A stretch of 64,000 nt of DNA from Carnegiea gigantea (lineage: Eukaryota; Streptophyta; Magnoliopsida; Caryophyllales; Cactaceae): the NCBI GenBank assembly GCA_029747015.1, contig JAKOGI010002217.1:1-64000 (forward strand), read 5' to 3'. The notes below the pieces were generated by a model that worked only from the letters and a program-made list of their open reading frames with translations, ran no database searches and was not told the DNA's origin. The stretch's first letter is position 1. The number at the start of each line of letters is the position of its first letter. The translations under genes were made by a program, and so were the position numbers. This document shows, in pieces, positions 38,378 to 47,744 of the stretch.

Positions 38378-39718
38378 ATGTCTTCTATCATGAGGGTAGA
38401 TATTCAGAAATTCGATGGGGAGATTAGTTTTAATCTCTGGAAGGTGCAGATGAGAGCAGTTCTCATTCAGCACGGGTTGTGGAAGGTTCTGAAGGGACCT
38501 CATGTCAAACCCGAGAAGACAACAGATGAGCAATGGGCTGAAGAACAGAAGAAGCGACGTGGGTCGTTGACGGAGGACGAATGGGAGGAACTGGAGCTGA
38601 AAGCGGTTTCAGCCATACAGTTGTGCTTGGCACCACATGTCTTGCGAGAGGTGCTTGATAAGACAACTGCGGTGGATCTTTGGGCTCGGCTGGAGGAACT
38701 CTACATGACGAAGAGTCTCGCCAACAAGATCCGTTTGAAGGAAAGGTTGTATACCTTTCGTATGGCTGAAGGTACCCCTGTCCAAAAGCATTTGAATGAG
38801 TTTAACTCTATTCTTGTTGACTTGAAGAGTCTAGATGTGAAAGTTGAGGATGAGGATAAGGCTATTTTGCTTATTGTGTCGTTACCCCCTTCTTATAAAA
38901 ACTTTAAGGAGATTATGCTATATAGTAATTCTAATACTATATCGTTTGAAGATGTTAAGTCAAACCTGTTGTCTAAAGAGAAGTTTGATCTTGACATTCA
39001 TGATTCTGCTGAAGGATTAGCAGTAAGGGGTACAGCAACTGAAAAGGGGAACGGTAATAGGAGTAAGAACCGTTCTAAGTCTAAAAATCCTCATGCTGGT
39101 AAGACCTGCAATTACTGTGGTAAATTGGGTCATATTATTGCTAACTGCTGGAAACTGCAAAAGAAGAAGGAGAAAGAGGAAGACAATTCTGAGGAGCCTG
39201 CTGAAGCTTCATTTGCTGAATCTGATTCTGATGGGGACGTTCTGTTTGCTACCTCTACTGAAGGGGGGAGCGATTCTGATTGGATTCTTGATTCTGGGTG
39301 TACCTATCATATGTGTCCTCACAAGGACTGGTTTTCAACATATGATCCAGTTGATTCAACTGTAGTTCACATGGGCAATAATGCCCAGTGTAATGTAACT
39401 GGAATTGGTACTGTTAAAATCAAGACTCATGATGGCGTTGTCAGGACCTTATCGAATGTTCGTCATGTTCCTGACTTGAAGCGTAACCTCATCTCGTTGG
39501 GCACCCTTGAATCCAAAGGGTGCAAATATTCAGCTGAAGGTGGAGTTCTGAAGGTCTCAAAGGGCAGTAGGATTCTGCTGAAGGGTCTGAGGCAAGGAGG
39601 CCTCTATGTCTTGCAGGCATCTACTGTGACAGGTTATATGAAGGAAAGTTCATATAAATCATCTCCTAGAGCTAAGTTCAAGCATTGTTTGAACTCCGTT
39701 GGTATTAGCAGTATTTGA
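38378..39718 (+). CDS. gag: Copia Gag-protease polyprotein with residual RNase H tail
   Basis: This intact ORF of 446 residues encodes the particle protein and a retropepsin-like domain. I start at the ATG at 38378, just after the PBS; the frame is open upstream to 38279, but that part is LTR. Residues 5-30 (VDIQKFDGEISFNLWKVQ) and the following 150 match the UBN2/copia gag domain. A lysine/arginine-rich linker leads to a CCHC knuckle (C244, C247, H252, C257). Acidic residues follow. Then comes the protease-like segment with WILDSGCTYHMC, its Asp-Ser-Gly at 305-307. The last 17 residues (PRAKFKHCLNSVG at 430-442) resemble the extreme C-terminus of copia RNase H, which suggests that an in-frame deletion removed integrase and reverse transcriptase. 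Absence of stops fits a recent insertion. Confidence 0.93.
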   Translation: MSSIMRVDIQKFDGEISFNLWKVQMRAVLIQHGLWKVLKGPHVKPEKTTDEQWAEEQKKRRGSLTEDEWEELELKAVSAIQLCLAPHVLREVLDKTTAVDLWARLEELYMTKSLANKIRLKERLYTFRMAEGTPVQKHLNEFNSILVDLKSLDVKVEDEDKAILLIVSLPPSYKNFKEIMLYSNSNTISFEDVKSNLLSKEKFDLDIHDSAEGLAVRGTATEKGNGNRSKNRSKSKNPHAGKTCNYCGKLGHIIANCWKLQKKKEKEEDNSEEPAEASFAESDSDGDVLFATSTEGGSDSDWILDSGCTYHMCPHKDWFSTYDPVDSTVVHMGNNAQCNVTGIGTVKIKTHDGVVRTLSNVRHVPDLKRNLISLGTLESKGCKYSAEGGVLKVSKGSRILLKGLRQGGLYVLQASTVTGYMKESSYKSSPRAKFKHCLNSVGISSI

Positions 39719-39817
39719 GGGCCCTGCGGGGCATAGCCCCATAGGGGGCATCACCCCTTGGGGTGTGACGACGACGACAGTAATTGAAGACTGGAGATTT
39801 TGGTCCAAGGTGGAGAT
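39719..39817 (+). other. Copia 3' untranslated segment and polypurine tract
   Basis: A GC-rich patch with the inverted words GGGCCCTGCGGGGC and CCCCATAGGGGG precedes AGACTGGAGATTTTGGTCC. The polypurine tract CCAAGGTGGAGAT (39805-39817) abuts the 3' LTR, as is usual for copia elements. Confidence 0.8.
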
Positions 39818-40458
39818 TGTTGGGTTTTATGGCCCAAAATCTCGGGTTTAGGCACGGGGTGACCATGCTGCATGGGCACGGGCGTGCCAAGACGAAGAGC
39901 CGAAGACGAGAGGGACAGAAAATTGGCACGGGGGCACCGTGCCATATGGCACGGCCGTGCCATGTGGCACTGGGTGACCGTGCCACGTGGCACGGTCATG
40001 CCACGTGTCTTCTCGCCGCCTCTTTCGGATGGCGGCTAGGATTTCTGTCTTCGAGGGGGATTCCTCCTGGTAGCTAGGGTTTTCAGGGGGAAATCCTACC
40101 TCACAGATCCTATATAAAGGGGGTCTAGGGCCTTGTTTCAAAACACTTCAGTACTCCAATATAGAATACACATTGAGAGAGTGAGATTGTTTGTGAAAGA
40201 TTACAATAGAGAGATTGTAATTCTGCTCTTTGATCGAATCACTGAGGTGATTGTGATCGTGGTGTACTTTCCTGCTCATAGTGAATTGTTCTGGTGCTGT
40301 CGCCATCCGTGGTTTTTCCCACATTGGGTTTTCCACGTTAAATTCCTGTGTTCTTGTTCTCTTCCTATTGTTCTGTTGTTTGTGATTGGTTAAATTTCTG
40401 ATTTTCTATTGCATCCTATCGCTTCCGCTATACTGTTATTCTGATATTAATCCTAACA
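39818..40458 (+). repeat. Copia 3' LTR
   Basis: A 641-bp copy of 37713-38351. Here the third palindrome reads CCGTGCCACGTGGCACGG and is perfect, so the 5' LTR copy has mutated. The frames in both LTRs on both strands are not genes. Confidence 0.95.
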
Positions 40459-40463
40459 ATATA
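40459..40463. other. Target-site duplication, right copy (ATATA)
   Basis: Exact repeat of 37708-37712. Confidence 0.88.
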
Positions 40464-40988
40464 TAATCTGGAGGTTGTAAATGTTGTTTTTGATCCGGAA
40501 AAATTGGTGCCTTCACTATGTGGGGGGGGGTAGTGCAATAATGGTTGGATAGAGTGTTCTTAAGGTAAAGTTATTGGTCACCTTATATCCTTGGCTTGTT
40601 GAAAATCTTACTACTTACAAACTGGAAGTTGCATTGCTCATTTTTAATCCAGGACGAAAAATAGTCGCAACAAGTGAACCTATGCGTGCTACCAATTGTT
40701 GGAGATGCTCTCATGGTGTCTATGTTTACATTTAATTGTTGAGGATGCTGTTGGCTTGTGTAAGTGGCCTCAAGAGTGAGCTTGCACCTGATGCTTGCAT
40801 TCTAGCCTAACCGGCAGGCATGTTTCCAGCCTTTGGTCTTTTAAAGCACCTACAGTTCATAAGCTTTGACAAGATTGAATCCCTTGAAATTTTAAGAATA
40901 GGTGTTGCCAGTTGGAAGATAAAAATAACACATCAAAATTGCTTAACTCTCAGCCTTGAGGACAAGGCTGCTTTGAGGAAGGGTGGAA
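40464..40988 (+). pseudogene. Coding-like sequence of the short-LTR element, right part, and its polypurine tract
   Basis: From 40464 the frame interrupted by the copia insertion resumes and reads NLEVVNVVFDPEKLVPSLCG before a G-run and a stop near 40530. A related motif (KLEVALLIFNPGRKIVATSE) follows at about 40620-40680 in another frame, suggesting an internal repeat in the protein. The end (SLEDKAALRKGG at about 40950-40987) overlaps the purine-rich tract GAGGAAGGGTGGAA (40975-40988) next to the 3' LTR. The family is unrecognised. Confidence 0.5.
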
Positions 40989-41279
40989 TGTTACAGGGCA
41001 TTTTATGTAATTAAAATAGTAGTGAGTTAGTAGTATGAGTTTTCTCAACTGTTGAGTTGTTACGGAGTTTGTTAGATATTGGACTATGTAAGTAGGAGAG
41101 AGATCCTCATTTTGAGGCAGTCAATGAATGAAAATACCAATTTACTCTCTCTCTCTAAAAACTCTTTCTTCTTCCCAGTTCTCTCTCTGTACCCCAAAAT
41201 TCTCTGATTAATTTCCCGTGTAGAGCTTTTGAAGAGGTCTTTCTCCATTTCTCTGGCACTCTCCCTAAGTTTTGCATCA
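40989..41279 (+). repeat. 3' LTR of the short-LTR element
   Basis: TGTTACAGGGCATTTTATG...TTTTGCATCA; aligns with 36341-36627 with many scattered differences, clearly older than the nested copia LTR pair. Confidence 0.85.
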
Positions 41280-41301
41280 CTCCTCCTTTGGAGATCTTTA
41301 A

Positions 41302-41700
41302 GGCTTCGTTTGTTGAAAAATTTGAAAAAAAGAAAAAAATTTGGGAAAATAACTTTGTTCTTATGCCTGGTTATGAGGAAATCACAAAGAAAAGATATGG
41401 AGAAAAATTAGATCGAAAAATTATTAGAAACAAGTGATGAACTTTTCCTCATAAAATTTTAAGGAAAGTTTGGGAAAAGTTCCCAAAAGAATTCCCCACC
41501 TGCTCCAACCTTGTACTACTCAGATGATATTAACATGATTCAAGTAATTTATCAATATTCAAATTTCTCATCCAAATTCTTGCATTTTTTCTCAATCCAA
41601 AAAAAAGAAAAAAAACTTACTTTCTCCCTACTTTTTTTCCTTCACATTTTTTTCTTGCAACTCTTCTTTCCACCAAATTTTCTAAGGACCAAACCAAACC
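41302..41700. mobile_element. Tourist-like MITE, copy A
   Basis: Imperfect terminal inverted repeats (left GGCTTCGTTTGTTG...AAAATTTG; right, reversed, GGTTTGGTTTGGTCC...AAAATTTGG) are flanked by TAA (41299-41301 and 41701-41703). A 3-bp TWA duplication and GG-starting ends are typical of PIF/Harbinger MITEs. The interior matches copy B (44751-45112) in reverse orientation. It has no coding capacity. Confidence 0.75.
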
Positions 41701-41703
41701 TAA

Positions 41704-42782
41704 TTGATAGGTGTCTGTAAAATAAGCAGCTAATCCTTCTTTACCTCGACAATTCCTTACAATTCAAATGGAGACTGCACAAATGGCTAGGTATGAACAA
41801 ACTCTTCAGCAGAGTTTAGGTGAACCATTAAGAGAAGAATCCCAAACCCAAGCCGAGCATGCCTCTTGAATCATATAAACTTCTAGTTACAATCTTTGTC
41901 TTTTAAGTAACACATAGCTAAGCTACCACCCTTAACACCTAGAGATACCGCACACGTCTTCCACTCAATGCACCAATTCTCCAAGTCTTTTTCTCTCTCT
42001 CTCTCTCTCCTCCTGCCAGTTCCCTTCTCCTTAAATTTTGGTTCTAGTAACACAGATCAATAACCCAAAATGCAAGCTTATTTGTATAGGCTACAATCAT
42101 TCATTGGTTTGTTGTCTGAAGTGTAAGTTTGTTCTTAGTAGCCACAAGTCTAGCATCCTTTTTGGTACGATGTCTTAACTGTTATTCAACTGGTAGCCTA
42201 AACTCCTTTAGATAACAATTAAACAATCTTTATTATTAACCATTTAATAGTTTAGCTGACAAAGAATAATATTTCAACAATGAATGATATTCAATGTTGT
42301 TCATTGCAAGTCATTGTAATTATTTTAGCAAGCTGTTTTGTCTAATAGATACCAATCGACGTCAGTATTGTATCTAACTATGGTGATCACCTATGTGCTA
42401 ATGTGTACATGTGAATGTAACTATCTCAATGTCTCCTTTGGGGGAAAAAAACTTAAAACAGAACATTAAACTTATTATCGTATGCTGAAGACACCAAAAT
42501 GATTGTTTGTTATTGTTTTAATTTATGGTTAACTATGTTATACACTTATACTGCATAAAAGGTTGGTTAACTATTTTAAGTGGGTTACCCATTCCCCATT
42601 TTAGAACGAATTGAATTTTAAACATATATTTTATAAGATTGAGTCCCTCGGTATTGATAAAATTACTAGTTTGGATTTGTAATTTCATATACTAGTTACT
42701 AATTATATTTTATTAGCTAAATGGCATTGTATTCTACTTTTAATAAACTAGTCAATTATAATTACTTTTGAAAAGTTGCGGA
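41704..42782. other. No supported gene
   Basis: AT-rich sequence with a CT microsatellite at 41993-42009. No open frame or repeat was recognised. Confidence 0.5.
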
Positions 42783-42790
42783 GTTACAAC
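42783..42790. other. 8-bp target duplication of hAT-like element, left
   Basis: GTTACAAC, repeated exactly at 43618-43625. Confidence 0.85.
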
Positions 42791-43617
42791 TAGATTGAAA
42801 AAAAGCTGACCCGACATGACTACCGACTCAAATCCGACGTAAAGTTAAGCGGGTTTCGGTATGAAGTTTGAACTCGTTTAGTTAAATGGGTTGAGACAGT
42901 AAACCCATTTAATTAATTGGATTAGGTTCAAGTTGAGAATCTCAACAAGAAAAAAAATACCTAATCCAGCCGTTCAATTAAATGGGTTAAATAGGTCAAT
43001 CCGTTTACTGTTTATTTACCGTTTATCGTTTACATTTTCTGTGAGAATTAGACTTTGGATAATAGGTTTTGTGGTCTCTTTTATGGACTTATTAGTTGTT
43101 GACTTGCTGATTATGTTATTAAAAATTTCAAACAATTTGACTTTATTTGCTGTTGTTTAAGACTTGACTTGGACATGGTTTATACCTTAAGTAGTTGGTT
43201 CTTATGTGAACTTTCTAGGCTGTAAAATTATGTTGCTACTAATTGTTTTGCTGGAATTGGCTATGAATATGCTAAAGCTTATAAGTTAGCCATTATTTTG
43301 GTGTACTTTTGAAAGCAGCTATTCCTTAAGAGGCTGAGAAATATGTAAATTGTTTGGTAAATTATCTTTGGGTTGAAATTTGTGTTGCAATTAAACAAGT
43401 TGATGGGTAAATGGGTAACCCGAACCTAACCCGTTTTACCCGTTTATGTAAAAGGGTTAGGTATAGGTCAGTCCGTTTAAATGTTAAGCGGTTTGGATTG
43501 AACTTTTTCAACCCGTTTATTAAACAGGTCTGGTTTAGATTCGGAGGTTTTCAACCCATTTAAGTTCGACACGAACACAAACCGACCGGACACGAGTTGA
43601 CACATTACCCAGCTCTA
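42791..43617. mobile_element. Non-autonomous hAT-like DNA transposon
   Basis: 827 bp bounded by a perfect 8-bp duplication (GTTACAAC), the size made by hAT transposases. Termini are TAGATTG at the left and, reversed, TAGAGCTGGGTAATG at the right; the latter is a classic hAT-type end. Subterminal regions carry repeated AAATGGGTTA and ACCCGTTTA words, possible transposase-binding sites. The middle is non-coding; the short frame at 42933-43160 has no recognised domain. Confidence 0.82.
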
Positions 43618-43625
43618 GTTACAAC
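43618..43625. other. 8-bp target duplication of hAT-like element, right
   Basis: GTTACAAC, exact match to 42783-42790. Confidence 0.85.
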
Positions 43626-43775
43626 CAACCTAAGTTAGGATAATCTCATAATATTCTTATTCTTTTTCCTTCTCCCTCTTTTAATCATCAAATCAAAAGA
43701 AAATATCAATGATCACAAGTAGTAAGAACACAAGAATAGAAATTGGATTTATTTTTAGGGGGCAAGGATGTAATG

Positions 43776-43939
43776 TGTTAGAGTACAAACATTTTACTGG
43801 ACGTTCAACCATCAGCTTAAGCTATTGGTTGAGTTGGTCTTTGGCATGGTATCAGAGCCATGAGTGGTGGCAACAAAAAATTCGTGACATCAACTTAAGC
43901 TGATGGTTGAAGGCTCAAGAATCAGTTTATATTCTAACA
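43776..43939. mobile_element. Inverted pair of TRIM-like mini-LTRs with a PBS
   Basis: A 71-bp LTR-like block (TGTTAGAG...TTGGCA, 43776-43846) is followed at once by TGGTATCAGAGCCA (43847-43860). An inverted copy then follows (about 43883-43939), reading TGTTAGAATATA...TTCAACCATCAGCTTAAG on the minus strand. The two copies share TTCAACCATCAGCTTAAG exactly. TGTTAGA starts and the abutting tRNA-Met PBS suggest a TRIM-type element, here rearranged head to head. Confidence 0.6.
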
Positions 43940-44564
43940 TAATGACATCACCATTTTCTTGTCTTTTTAAGTGAGTAGCATGGCAGCCCAAACGTTCAAA
44001 AAATTCACCTCATAGTTCATCTTCTGTTTAATTTCAAATAATTTACCTATGCATATCTCGATTACAAATCATAGTAATGATTAGGGTCAAGAAATTCACG
44101 TCAAAATTCACAAAATCATAGCAATGATCGAGATCGAGAAATTCACTTCAACAATTCATGAAGTCAACTTCCATTACTAGAATCTTTCTAGCAAAACTTC
44201 AGACCCATTTACTATGCTCCAAAGGTTTCTATTCCAACACCAAAGCCTCAAGTGATCTCGAAGGACCTTAACAATTCCAATCCCGTTAATTAATCTATAG
44301 CAAGCACCATAGTATAAGATAAGAGAGGGAGATAAGGTTGAGTTAACTTAAGAGGTTTCTTGTATAAATTTGAAAAGGGTCACTATTACTTTCTAGTATG
44401 TCACTATGGGGAATGGTGACGATGTCAGCAACTGGTCTTACCTCTCCACTAGTGATGATTTTCGGATACCGATGTATAAGGGCTTTGTCCTGCTTTGTTT
44501 TGAGGCAGCAAGGGATGAGAGAGGGATATGAGAATTAGGGTTGAAAAAAAAAAAAAAAAATAGG
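43940..44564. other. No supported gene
   Basis: A short tandem-like pair (TCAAGAAATTCACGTCAAAATTC and variants at 44090-44160) is visible; otherwise there is nothing recognisable. A poly(A) run lies at 44548-44562. Confidence 0.4.
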
Positions 44565-44627
44565 GGATTGAGTTTACCTTTATGGTAAAAATTAACTTCT
44601 TTAGGTGAATTAAATTCCATCAGTTCT

Positions 44628-44650
44628 CCTTTTTTTTTTTTTTTTTTTTA
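44628..44650. repeat. Poly(T) run
   Basis: A stretch of 22 or more T residues inside the first duplication copy. Confidence 0.9.
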
Positions 44651-44750
44651 ACGGTTAGGAGAGTGGAAGGGAGTTTAGAAATTTACAATTGGGCTTATAA
44701 ATGCACCACAAGGTATAGGTTTAACTTTTTGCTAGAAATTAGTTCCTTTA

Positions 44751-45112
44751 GGCTCCTTTTGGTCCTTAGAAAATTTGGTAGGAAAAAAAGTTGGAGGAAA
44801 CAAAACGTGAGGGGAAAAAAGTAAGCAGAAAATGAGTTTTTTCCTCTTGTTTAAATAGAGAAAAAAATACAAGAATGTGGATGAGAAATTTTAATGTTGA
44901 TGAACTATTTGAATCATCTTGATGTCATCTAAGCAATTCAAGGTCAGAGAAAAAAGTACTTGAATCATATTGATTTCAATTGTTCCACCTAACTTTCCTC
45001 AATATTTTTTTTTTTTCCCTTTGTGGTTTTCTTTAAACCAAACACAAGAAAAAAAAATAAATTCTCCAATTTTTTTTCTTTCCACTAAATTTTTCAAGGT
45101 CTAAATGGAGCC
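44751..45112. mobile_element. Tourist-like MITE, copy B
   Basis: 362 bp with imperfect inverted ends of about 40 bp (left GGCTCCTTTTGGTCCTTAG; right, reversed, GGCTCCATTTAGACCTTG) and TTA duplications at 44748-44750 and 45113-45115. It belongs to the same family as copy A in inverse orientation: both contain ATTTCTCATCC on opposite strands with matching flanks. It has no coding capacity. Confidence 0.82.
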
Positions 45113-45210
45113 TTATGTTTGTGAATTAAATTCCATTACTCCTCGTTTCTTTTACTGTTGGGAGAAGGGATGAGTTGGGATTTATTATAATTAGCCCAAT
45201 AAATTGAGCA

Positions 45211-45286
45211 AATGTGGCTTCTTTATCATCAATATTTTTTTCAAATTTAGATTTTTGTTTTGATGAATGACTTGCTTTCACATAAA
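45211..45286. other. Left flank of the Helitron
   Basis: Short AT-rich stretch ending in A at 45286. On the minus strand this is the T that follows the Helitron's terminal CTAG. Confidence 0.7.
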
Positions 45287-45297
45287 CTAGTATAGAC

Positions 45298-45312
45298 CCG
45301 TGCTATGCACAG
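45298..45312 (-). other. Helitron 3' terminal hairpin
   Basis: On the minus strand CTGTGC-ATA-GCACGG forms a six-pair stem (one G-T pair) seven bases before the terminal CTAG. This is the expected termination signal. Confidence 0.8.
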
Positions 45313-46299
45313 TGCTTGATGAAATGGATCTTTACAACATACATCCTATTTAAAAAAAATTAAAAAACATTACCAGTACATACGTATTTGATATTATAAC
45401 TTTAAAAAATAAGATGATGAGTAGCTATTTAAAGAACTAGAAAACTGTCAACTTAATCCAGTACAACTGAGATTAATAGCATAGAAAACAAATAATGGTA
45501 ATCCATACTAATATAATGATTATGGTAAATGACATGATGATAAGTTAATAAGTGGAGTAGGACGGTGAAGACTTCTCTTTCTCTTCTTATACCTGTATAG
45601 AAAATATTTTTGATAGTAATCATTGCATTGCTAACTTTGATACAAACAAAGTTTATAAGTACGTATTGTTTAGTTGGGGTACTTAGAATTAGAATTTTTC
45701 AAGTGGAAAACTTCTTCCTCCTAGTCAATCGATGTATAAGATTGATAGGCAATTCTATGTCTCATTCATATGAGGGCTCAACAATAAATATCCATTGTTT
45801 GTCGAGATAATCATATAGAATAGCGTACAACAAAAGGTCACCATATGGCTAAAGAAAACCTAAATGTGCGAGTTTTAGTAATAAGTAATCACATAGCAAA
45901 TGATGTAGAAGTGATGAAAGTATAAAACCAATACTGCATATGCATCCAACTCTATCGTGGTTACATATAGAAGAACTCATGCATCCTCATAGAGAACGAT
46001 AAACTTTCTATAACCTGTATGATCCCTCAAGAGAACTATAAAGACATACCTGTAATTTTAAATAAGTTAGTAAATTATACTATGAACATCCTGCATGAAA
46101 TTATATAATGAAGAGTATATAACAATAGGAAGCTAATTATGACAAACCTTTTTTGAGTCCAATTTGGTATATTTGAACGCGTATAATAAGGCAGATTTAA
46201 AGCACGTACATGAGTGTGGGAACTTTTTTTTTCAATTAGCACAAGTATTGTACACACCTGTGTATATGATATTACAATGTTGTTGAATGTTTTATATAA

Positions 46300-47720
46300 A
46301 AGCATAAAATTATAAGAATCAGAGTGTGTATTTTACGTTTGGCCTCAATGCATATTCCTCCAATCTGATCCTCTGAGCAGCAAATAACTTCTCAAGGTGA
46401 ACCATTTGTCATGGTCTGTTACGCATTAAATCAAAGTGATCCATCACACCTTTGGTCCCAACGAACCTAATATACGCAACGAAAATATTATGTGTGAGTT
46501 CAATTGCAAACTTACACTTACTACGGAAAGTATCTTATGTTATAATTTGTAAGTACCATCCTTCAAAGGCATCTGTTGCTTCAATCTTATGATTAATCAG
46601 CAATCTACTAGTTGGTAAAGTAGAAACTGATATCCCTACATACAATTTTTTTAAAGAAAGAGGTTAATACAAAACTATATCATTATAAGGTCCAAAAATA
46701 AACAACATTACCAAAAAGGGATTGCCAATTGGATGGCAATTGTACTTTGTAGGTCCTAACATGCACTCAGGAAGCCAAAAGTATGTTTTCATAGTACAAG
46801 TACTGGTGAAGATGAGCGCCCTCAATTTCCATAAAATCTCCCCACAAAGCTAATCTCAAAGTGTCAATCCTATCTGTAACCGTTACATGCACTAATATTA
46901 GAATATAAATATGCGTTAATAAGAAAGCGGAAAAAATTAGTAATGAAAATACATACTGCATATCATGTAGTAACACTTCTCGCTTTCCAGTGCCCTTCAT
47001 TTTTGTTCTTTCCACAGGAGATATAGCAACTAACATGCCAATGACATCTATAACAGAAGCAAATAAAGATAGCATAAACACATACAAAAATATACTTGAA
47101 CAAATAGGCTAAAAGTTAAACCATTTAACAATGTTACCTATAACATTATCACGTGATCGTAGACGTGACGAAACATTGATAAACGACACAAAAGGCGACA
47201 AGTCTGGCAGGGAATATGATGACAATCCTTTAAAACCTCAAGCATGGTCGTCAGTGCTGTAAAAGTCAATCTTAAATTGTTTTTGACAATATGTCTTTCT
47301 CCTTCTGTAGCACCATCAACTGATAGTCCATAGATGTGATGAACTTTGCCAGCTATCAGTGGATCCATCCATTTATTAATGTTACATCACCTTCTATGAT
47401 ACCTAATATCTCATCACACTACAAAACAATATAGTATCTCACAATCGGTACATACATATGTGTCAGTCAAACTATAGCAATTTAATAACATAAATAACTG
47501 ATGGTCCATGAATATGACTTTCCACTTTTTACATATGTCGTATGTTCGTACACACATGCATCGCATAAGACGAACAAACACCGTCATAGATTTGTTACAA
47601 GGGTTGATCCCACATATTAGGAGATAATTATGTGTTGAATCTGCCAGCTCCATCGTAATAAACAAAGGGAACAAATTATTTATGTAAGCTACAAAACTGT
47701 AACAATGTACCAAATAGTAA
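46300..47720 (-). pseudogene. RPA-like single-strand DNA binding protein of the Helitron
   Basis: Plant Helitrons often carry a gene related to replication protein A 70, whose OB folds bind single-stranded DNA. On the minus strand an N-terminal OB-like segment (SMTVFVRLMRCMCVRTYD) is encoded near 47590-47530. Then come LIAGKVHHIYGLSVDG near 47360-47310, LRLTFTALTTMLEVLKD near 47275, and DVIGMLVAISPVERTKMKG near 47050-46990. DRIDTLRLALWGDFMEIEG, the segment before the next strand of the fold, lies near 46870-46815. A probable intron separates the last two. The C-terminal limit is unclear; coding-like text continues to about 46300. Stops and frame changes show decay. Confidence 0.75.
46892..46956 (-). 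other. Possible intron in RPA-like gene
   Basis: On the minus strand GTATGTATTTTC...CTAATATTAG separates LLHDM from DRIDTLRLALWG. It is short for a plant intron (65 bp), so the exact borders are tentative. Confidence 0.45.
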
Positions 47721-47744
47721 TCTATCTAGGAAGAGACTAACATG

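Larger units (their letters stand above)
37713..40458 (+). mobile_element. Non-autonomous Ty1/copia element with gag-protease only
   Basis: This is a complete element of 2746 bp. It has LTRs of 639 and 641 bp, an initiator tRNA-Met PBS, one intact ORF, a polypurine tract and a 5-bp ATATA target duplication. Internal length is only 1466 bp; integrase, reverse transcriptase and RNase H are absent. By eye the LTRs differ at eight positions, all transitions, plus one 2-base indel, so it is the youngest insertion in the window. It resembles the TR-GAG class of LTR elements that keep gag but rely on other elements for pol. Confidence 0.93.
36341..41279 (+). mobile_element. Short-LTR retrotransposon without recognisable gag/pol, hosting a copia insertion
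   Basis: Two direct LTRs of about 290 bp bracket the element. A tRNA-Met primer binding site follows the first and a purine-rich tract precedes the second. Flanking bases TTCCT (36336-36340) and CTCCT (41280-41284) match at four of five positions, a plausible decayed target duplication. Without the nested copia element the internal region is about 1.6 kb. It has coding-like sequence but no Gag, protease, integrase or reverse transcriptase motifs that I can recognise, so it is a non-autonomous, LARD- or transduplication-type element. Confidence 0.8.
44565..45210. repeat. Diverged tandem duplication (~150 bp), second copy split by a MITE
   Basis: AGTTTACCTTTATGG...AACTTCTTTA...GTGAATTAAATTCCAT (44571-44620) is echoed by GGTTTAACTTTTTGC...AGTTCCTTTA (44719-44750) and GTGAATTAAATTCCAT (45120-45135). 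The second copy is continuous only if 44751-45112 plus one TTA are removed. Confidence 0.7.
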
